From positions 1 to 8,311 of the forward strand of contig JAIYCK010000262.1 in assembly GCA_027488055.1 (NCBI GenBank): 8,311 bases of DNA. The letters run 5' to 3'. Each line of letters begins with the position of its first letter. The first letter of the stretch is position 1. The position numbers and the translations under genes were made by a program. Below are positions 5,210-8,311 of the stretch, one piece after another. The notes below the pieces were generated by a model. It was not told where the DNA came from. It did not search any database and was given only the letters and a program-made list of their open reading frames with translations. This DNA comes from Flavobacteriales bacterium. GTDB taxonomy: Bacteria > Bacteroidota > Bacteroidia > Flavobacteriales_D > Sanyastnellaceae.

Positions 5210-7240
5210 TTAGTAACGGCTAGTTCCGGTTTCGCTCTCCCACATTTCTGGGGTGATGGCCCGCTGATCTTTGGAGTAATAATTTCCTCCTTGCTGTATC
5301 ACTTTCTTGTAAACAAAAGTTTTATCTGCTGATTTGTATGTCAATTGGGTAATTTCTTTGTTGCCCTGCTTCCAATTTTTCGTGTCTATAAGTTCTTTGT
5401 TTTCAGTCTCTTGGGGCTTTGGTTTGCTCGCTTGAGGATAGGTGCGATGGCGAATCGGACGAGTTGCTGGACCTGTTTTCTGATCCTTTCTTTGGGCGTA
5501 TTTGGAATATCGACCGCGTTTTGCTTTATGAAATGCCTCGTCATCGCGATATTGCTTTTGTACCGCGGCATACCGAGCCAATAATTCCTCATTGAGATGT
5601 GGTTTTTTTTCAGGTGCCGCAGTTTGACTGTTGTACAGTATAGCTATCTTCTGCATTTGATCGTCATCCGTATCGGCCGTAGCGCCATCCAAAATAGTCG
5701 GCTCTTCGATGGGATCCTCTTGAACCAATGGCTCATCCATTGGTAAGCTATCTATTGGTGCCGGTACAATTGGATCGGGCATGGGCAGACTGTCTATTGG
5801 CTCCACAATAGGTTCAATAACCGGCTCCACGATGGGTTCAACAAGGGGCTCGACAATAGGCTCAATCAAAGGCTCCACTATGGGTTCCACGACAGGCTCC
5901 ACAATAGGTTCCGGAATTGGTTCCGGCTTAGGCTCCGGCTTGGGCTCTGGTATTGGCTCTGGTTTGGGTTCTGGCTTGGGCTCTGGTATTGGCTCCGGCT
6001 TTGGCTCTGGTTTTGGCTCAGGCTTAGGCTCCGGCTTAGGCTCCGGCTTAGGCTCTGGTTTTGGTTCCGGCTTGGGCTCTGGTTTTGGTTCAGGCTTGGG
6101 CTCTGGCTTTGGTTCCGGCTTGGGCTCTGGTTTAGGCTCTGGCTTTGGTTCTGGCTTAGGAGCTACAACTGGTTCCGCTGGCTTGGCAGGTTTTTCTGCG
6201 AGGCGTGCGCGGCATTCAGCGATTTGTGCTTTGGGGAAATTTTCATCTGGAAACAACACCAAAGCCTTTTCGTAATTAGCAATAGCGGCCTCCCACTGAA
6301 AAAACTTAAAATTGTTATACGCCTTAGCCAAAAGGCGGTCGTACTCGATGCGCGTATTGTAGCTTTTCATAGCTTGCTGCGTCGTGTAGATCATTTCCTT
6401 GGGATAAGCCTCTTTGGGCTTCAAAGCTTTGGCCGCTTCAAAAGATTTCAGCGCTTCGTTCCAGTTTTTTTGATCAAAAAAGTCTTCACCTGCTTTCAAT
6501 TTCGCTTCGTAGTCGGCATCGCATTTGGCCTGCTTGTCTAGTTCTTGAATTTTTTTCTTGGCAGCAGCGAATCGAGCAGGGGCTGGTTCCTTTTTTGGAA
6601 AAATCTTCAAGGCTGCTTCAAAGCTAGCGAGGGCGTCTCGATAGCTCTCTGAGGTCATTTCAGCGTCGCCTTTTGCAATGAGGTCGTTGAATTTCTTCTC
6701 CATTCCCAAAGGATCGCGGGCAATGGCGCGCAATCGCTCTAATTCGCTTTCAATAGCAACTTGGCGCTTTTCTGCATATGTTTCGTCTGCGGCAATCAAC
6801 TTCGAAGTGCCGTTGAAAGCCATTTTGGTCATGGCATCTCGCAACAAATCCAAATTAAAACCAGGTGGTATTTTGAAGAGCTCTCCATGCGCTTCAACTT
6901 TGAACTCATTGCGCCGTTCTTCTTCAGGAATATTCCGTGTATCAATCCAAATGACTTTGCTAGCATAATCTGGATGGTTGAATTTCACCTCATAGACATG
7001 GCCCATGGGCAACTTCAATTCGTATTTCCCTCCAAGTCCAGAGGAGAAGTCTTCATACGATTGACCATCTTGGAAGACAGCAATATTGACATTGATGAGT
7101 TTGAGATGTGTGGTGTCGTCTTGCAATTTACCATACACGATCACCTCATTCTTTTGGGCAGAAGCCGAAAGCAGCAACAGCCACATGACAGCGGTGGCTA
7201 AGCAGATTCGTATATGTGCTAATGCATTCCGTTTCGACAT
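5210..7240 (-). CDS. Secreted protein with beta domain, three TPR-like repeats and a KPEP/[IV]xEP repeat spacer; paralogue of the downstream gene
   Basis: The function is unknown. The 676-residue product starts with a Sec signal peptide (residues 1-28, cleavage probably after SASA before QK). The beta domain at residues 33-120 aligns without gaps, at an offset of 5, to residues 28-115 of the downstream protein; GKYE, the P-x-G-x-VY turn, DT[KR]NIP and GFNxDL are shared. Three TPR-like repeats follow at residues 184-350. Then come 30 tetrapeptides (362-481), a twice-occurring PIDSLPM (481-487 and 495-501), an acidic stretch to about residue 530, a basic Tyr/Arg/Lys-rich linker (about 555-610), and the C-terminal module (622-671) shared with the paralogue. 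The Pro-Glu-Lys spacer recalls TonB, but there is no N-terminal anchor with the TonB pattern and no TonB C-terminal domain. GGGGA about 7 bases before the ATG may be a weak ribosome binding site. The downstream gene lies 125 bases away. Confidence 0.9.
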   Translation of the reverse strand: MSKRNALAHIRICLATAVMWLLLLSASAQKNEVIVYGKLQDDTTHLKLINVNIAVFQDGQSYEDFSSGLGGKYELKLPMGHVYEVKFNHPDYASKVIWIDTRNIPEEERRNEFKVEAHGELFKIPPGFNLDLLRDAMTKMAFNGTSKLIAADETYAEKRQVAIESELERLRAIARDPLGMEKKFNDLIAKGDAEMTSESYRDALASFEAALKIFPKKEPAPARFAAAKKKIQELDKQAKCDADYEAKLKAGEDFFDQKNWNEALKSFEAAKALKPKEAYPKEMIYTTQQAMKSYNTRIEYDRLLAKAYNNFKFFQWEAAIANYEKALVLFPDENFPKAQIAECRARLAEKPAKPAEPVVAPKPEPKPEPKPEPKPEPKPEPKPEPKPEPKPEPKPEPKPEPKPEPKPEPKPEPKPEPIPEPKPEPKPEPIPEPKPEPKPEPIPEPIVEPVVEPIVEPLIEPIVEPLVEPIVEPVIEPIVEPIDSLPMPDPIVPAPIDSLPMDEPLVQEDPIEEPTILDGATADTDDDQMQKIAILYNSQTAAPEKKPHLNEELLARYAAVQKQYRDDEAFHKAKRGRYSKYAQRKDQKTGPATRPIRHRTYPQASKPKPQETENKELIDTKNWKQGNKEITQLTYKSADKTFVYKKVIQQGGNYYSKDQRAITPEMWESETGTSRY
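5798..6157 (-). repeat. 30-unit 12-base tandem repeat encoding KPEP / IPEP / [IVL][IVL]EP
   Basis: Read on the minus strand, the 360 bases encode residues 362-481 as 30 uninterrupted tetrapeptides. First come 14 KPEP units (5990-6157), then seven units in which IPEP alternates with KPEP pairs (5906-5989), then nine units of IVEP, VVEP, LIEP, LVEP or VIEP (5798-5905). Units differ mainly at third codon positions. One 24-base pair of units is repeated exactly within the KPEP block, pointing to duplication inside the array. The first block is charge-balanced polyproline-like sequence; the last is acidic with paired beta-branched or aliphatic residues. Such sequence is normally stiff and extended. 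Confidence 0.95.
6191..6691 (-). repeat. Three TPR-like protein repeats
   Basis: These encode residues 184-350 of the 676-residue protein, with repeats starting at about residues 184, 244 and 300. Each has the layout seen in the paralogue: [FY]xxLxAKG/A opening, a W/Y-x-x-A-[LI]-x-x-[FY]-E-x-A helix, then P-x-E-x-[YF]P-K near the end (KEAYPKEMI, DENFPKAQI). The third copy runs directly into the Ala/Pro-rich start of the tetrapeptide spacer. Three copies against eight in the neighbour indicate copy-number change since the duplication that made the pair. Confidence 0.8.
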
Positions 7241-7362
7241 CCAATCCCCATTTGCGGGTTTAACTCAGGTTGTGCCGAAAGTACGCCAAATTACTGAATT
7301 ATGAAAGTCATTTAACAACAATAGGGAGTTCGGAAGTGCCTCGAAAGTGCTTTCCAGCCGCC

Positions 7363-8311
7363 TTAGTTGTTTTCGAGGCGATCGCATATGGCATTGGCCA
7401 CTTTCACACCGTCGATTGCTGCACTGACAATACCTCCTGCATAACCCGCCCCTTCAGCGCACGGGTAAAGATTGGTGCATGACGGATGTGCCAAGTTCAC
7501 GGGGTCCCGAGGTATTCGAACTGGACTGCTGGTGCGGCTTTCAGGCGCTACCATGAGGGCATCACCTGAACCAAAACCGTTTAACTTTTTATGAAATTGG
7601 GCAAGACCCGCTCGCAATCGGGTCACAATGAATGCTGGTAGAACCACGTCCATTTCCACCGAGACGAGACCTGGCTGGTAAGAACATTTTGGCAAATCAA
7701 CCGACTTGGTCTTTTTTAGAAAATCGGAAATACGCTGGGCTGGAATTGCCTGTGTGCCGCCTGCCGCGACATGGCACTTTTGTTCTATTGCTTTTTGAAA
7801 CGCAAGTCCAGCCAAGGCTCCATGCGTGTGATAGGCGGGAATGTCTTCCCAATCGACGGTCACAACCATTCCACTATTGGCCCAATAATTATTGCGTTTG
7901 CTTGGTGACCAACCATTTGTGACCACCTCGCCTGGGGCCGTAGCGCAAGGCGCAATGATTCCTCCGGGACACATGCAGAATGAGTACACACCCTTGCCAT
8001 CCACTTGCTCCACAAGGCTATAGGAGGCCGGTGGCAAATGCGGTCCACGCTCTTCGCAATGATATTGGTTGCGATCGATGAGTGTTTGAGGATGCTCAAC
8101 ACGAACGCCCAAAGCAAAGGATTTAAACTCAATATCCACATTGCGGCGATGCAGTAGCTCAAAAATATCGCGAGCGCTGTGGCCTGTGGCCAGGATCACG
8201 CTATCAGCAAGAATTACAGAGGAATTATTCACTTCCACTGAGGCAATCCGGTTATTTTCAATATGGAAATCAGTGAGTTTTGTATTAAAATGAACTTCTC
8301 CACCCGCTTCA
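7363..8311 (-). CDS. FAD-dependent dehydrogenase of the COG2509 type, C-terminal part (5' end outside window)
   Basis: This is a flavoprotein oxidoreductase of uncharacterised substrate. The frame is open to the right edge, giving about 315 visible residues; the family is usually around 500 or more, so the N-terminal FAD-binding GxGxxG segment lies outside. A GTG at 8236-8238 is internal to conserved sequence and is not the start. Visible family traits are the strand and loop VILATGHSARD (about 8167-8200), the Cys-containing CMCPGG (7960-7977), VVTNGWSPSKRNNYWANSGMV, ESRTSSPVRIPRD, and the C-terminal FAD-contacting segment NLYPCAEGAGYAGGIVSAA near 7417-7473, with the ending intact. It is the first of four genes on the minus strand here and is separated by 122 bases from the next, so co-transcription is possible but not shown. 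Nothing in the sequence links it functionally to the secreted proteins. Confidence 0.88.
   Translation of the reverse strand, partial: EAGGEVHFNTKLTDFHIENNRIASVEVNNSSVILADSVILATGHSARDIFELLHRRNVDIEFKSFALGVRVEHPQTLIDRNQYHCEERGPHLPPASYSLVEQVDGKGVYSFCMCPGGIIAPCATAPGEVVTNGWSPSKRNNYWANSGMVVTVDWEDIPAYHTHGALAGLAFQKAIEQKCHVAAGGTQAIPAQRISDFLKKTKSVDLPKCSYQPGLVSVEMDVVLPAFIVTRLRAGLAQFHKKLNGFGSGDALMVAPESRTSSPVRIPRDPVNLAHPSCTNLYPCAEGAGYAGGIVSAAIDGVKVANAICDRLENN

Noticed and set aside
5781..6275. Plus-strand open frame encoding a Gly-Ser rich GSGLGSGF repeat protein
   Set aside because: It is the exact antisense of the KPEP-coding array; the 12-base repeat without stop codons opens this frame by chance. The opposite frame has a signal peptide and flanking domains shared with a paralogue.
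5210..7240. TonB-like protein because of the Pro-Glu-Lys repeat
   Set aside because: The N-terminus is a cleavable signal peptide followed by a beta domain, and the C-terminus lacks the TonB fold pattern. Only the spacer composition is similar.
7325..7360. Inverted repeat after the FAD-dehydrogenase gene as a terminator
   Set aside because: The GAAGTGCCTC and GAAAGTGCTT segments are direct, not inverted, repeats and do not form a stable hairpin with a T-run.
7241..7362. Promoter for the 676-residue gene (minus-strand TTGTTG followed by TAATTTGG)
   Set aside because: The -7-like element has one base too few between TA and TTTG, and the spacing is at the long limit; not enough to call.

Overview
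The window looks like a piece of chromosome from a member of the Bacteroidota. The evidence is a BshA-type bacillithiol glycosyltransferase, Sec signal peptides ending in SFAQ/SASAQ, general absence of strong Shine-Dalgarno sequences, and large secreted proteins with an N-terminal carboxypeptidase-regulatory-like beta domain followed by TPR-like repeats. These are family-level impressions from reading the sequence; no database search was possible.

Layout. On the left, on the plus strand, are the 3' half of bshA (2-598) and a small two-helix membrane protein (595-1179) that overlaps it by 4 bases (ATGA). They meet, tail to tail with only 5 bases between stop codons, a minus-strand block that fills the rest of the window. 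In transcription order that block is: an FAD-dependent dehydrogenase of the COG2509 type, cut by the right edge (8311-7363); a 676-residue secreted protein with a long Pro-Glu-Lys repeat (7240-5210); a 1148-residue secreted protein with eight TPR-like repeats and about 400 residues of highly charged sequence (5084-1638); and a complete type II 3-dehydroquinate dehydratase, aroQ (1631-1185), starting 6 bases after the previous stop codon. The only gaps above 10 bases are 7241-7362 (122 bases) and 5085-5209 (125 bases). Neither holds a convincing RNA, terminator or promoter. There are no tRNA or rRNA genes, CRISPR arrays or insertion sequences.

The most interesting part is the pair of adjacent large secreted proteins. 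They are paralogues sharing a signal peptide, a gaplessly alignable N-terminal beta domain, the same TPR-like repeat family (3 copies against 8) and a short C-terminal module with the pattern KV-x4-G-x-YY-x-K-x4-I-x4-W-x2-ET. Between repeats and C-terminal module each has a completely different extended spacer: a 30-unit tetrapeptide array (KPEP, then [IVL][IVL]EP) in one, and a charged helical or disordered stretch in the other. This suggests a two-protein envelope scaffold in which distance-spanning segments were exchanged while both ends were kept. The function is unknown. The flanking genes are housekeeping or redox genes and give no clear clue.
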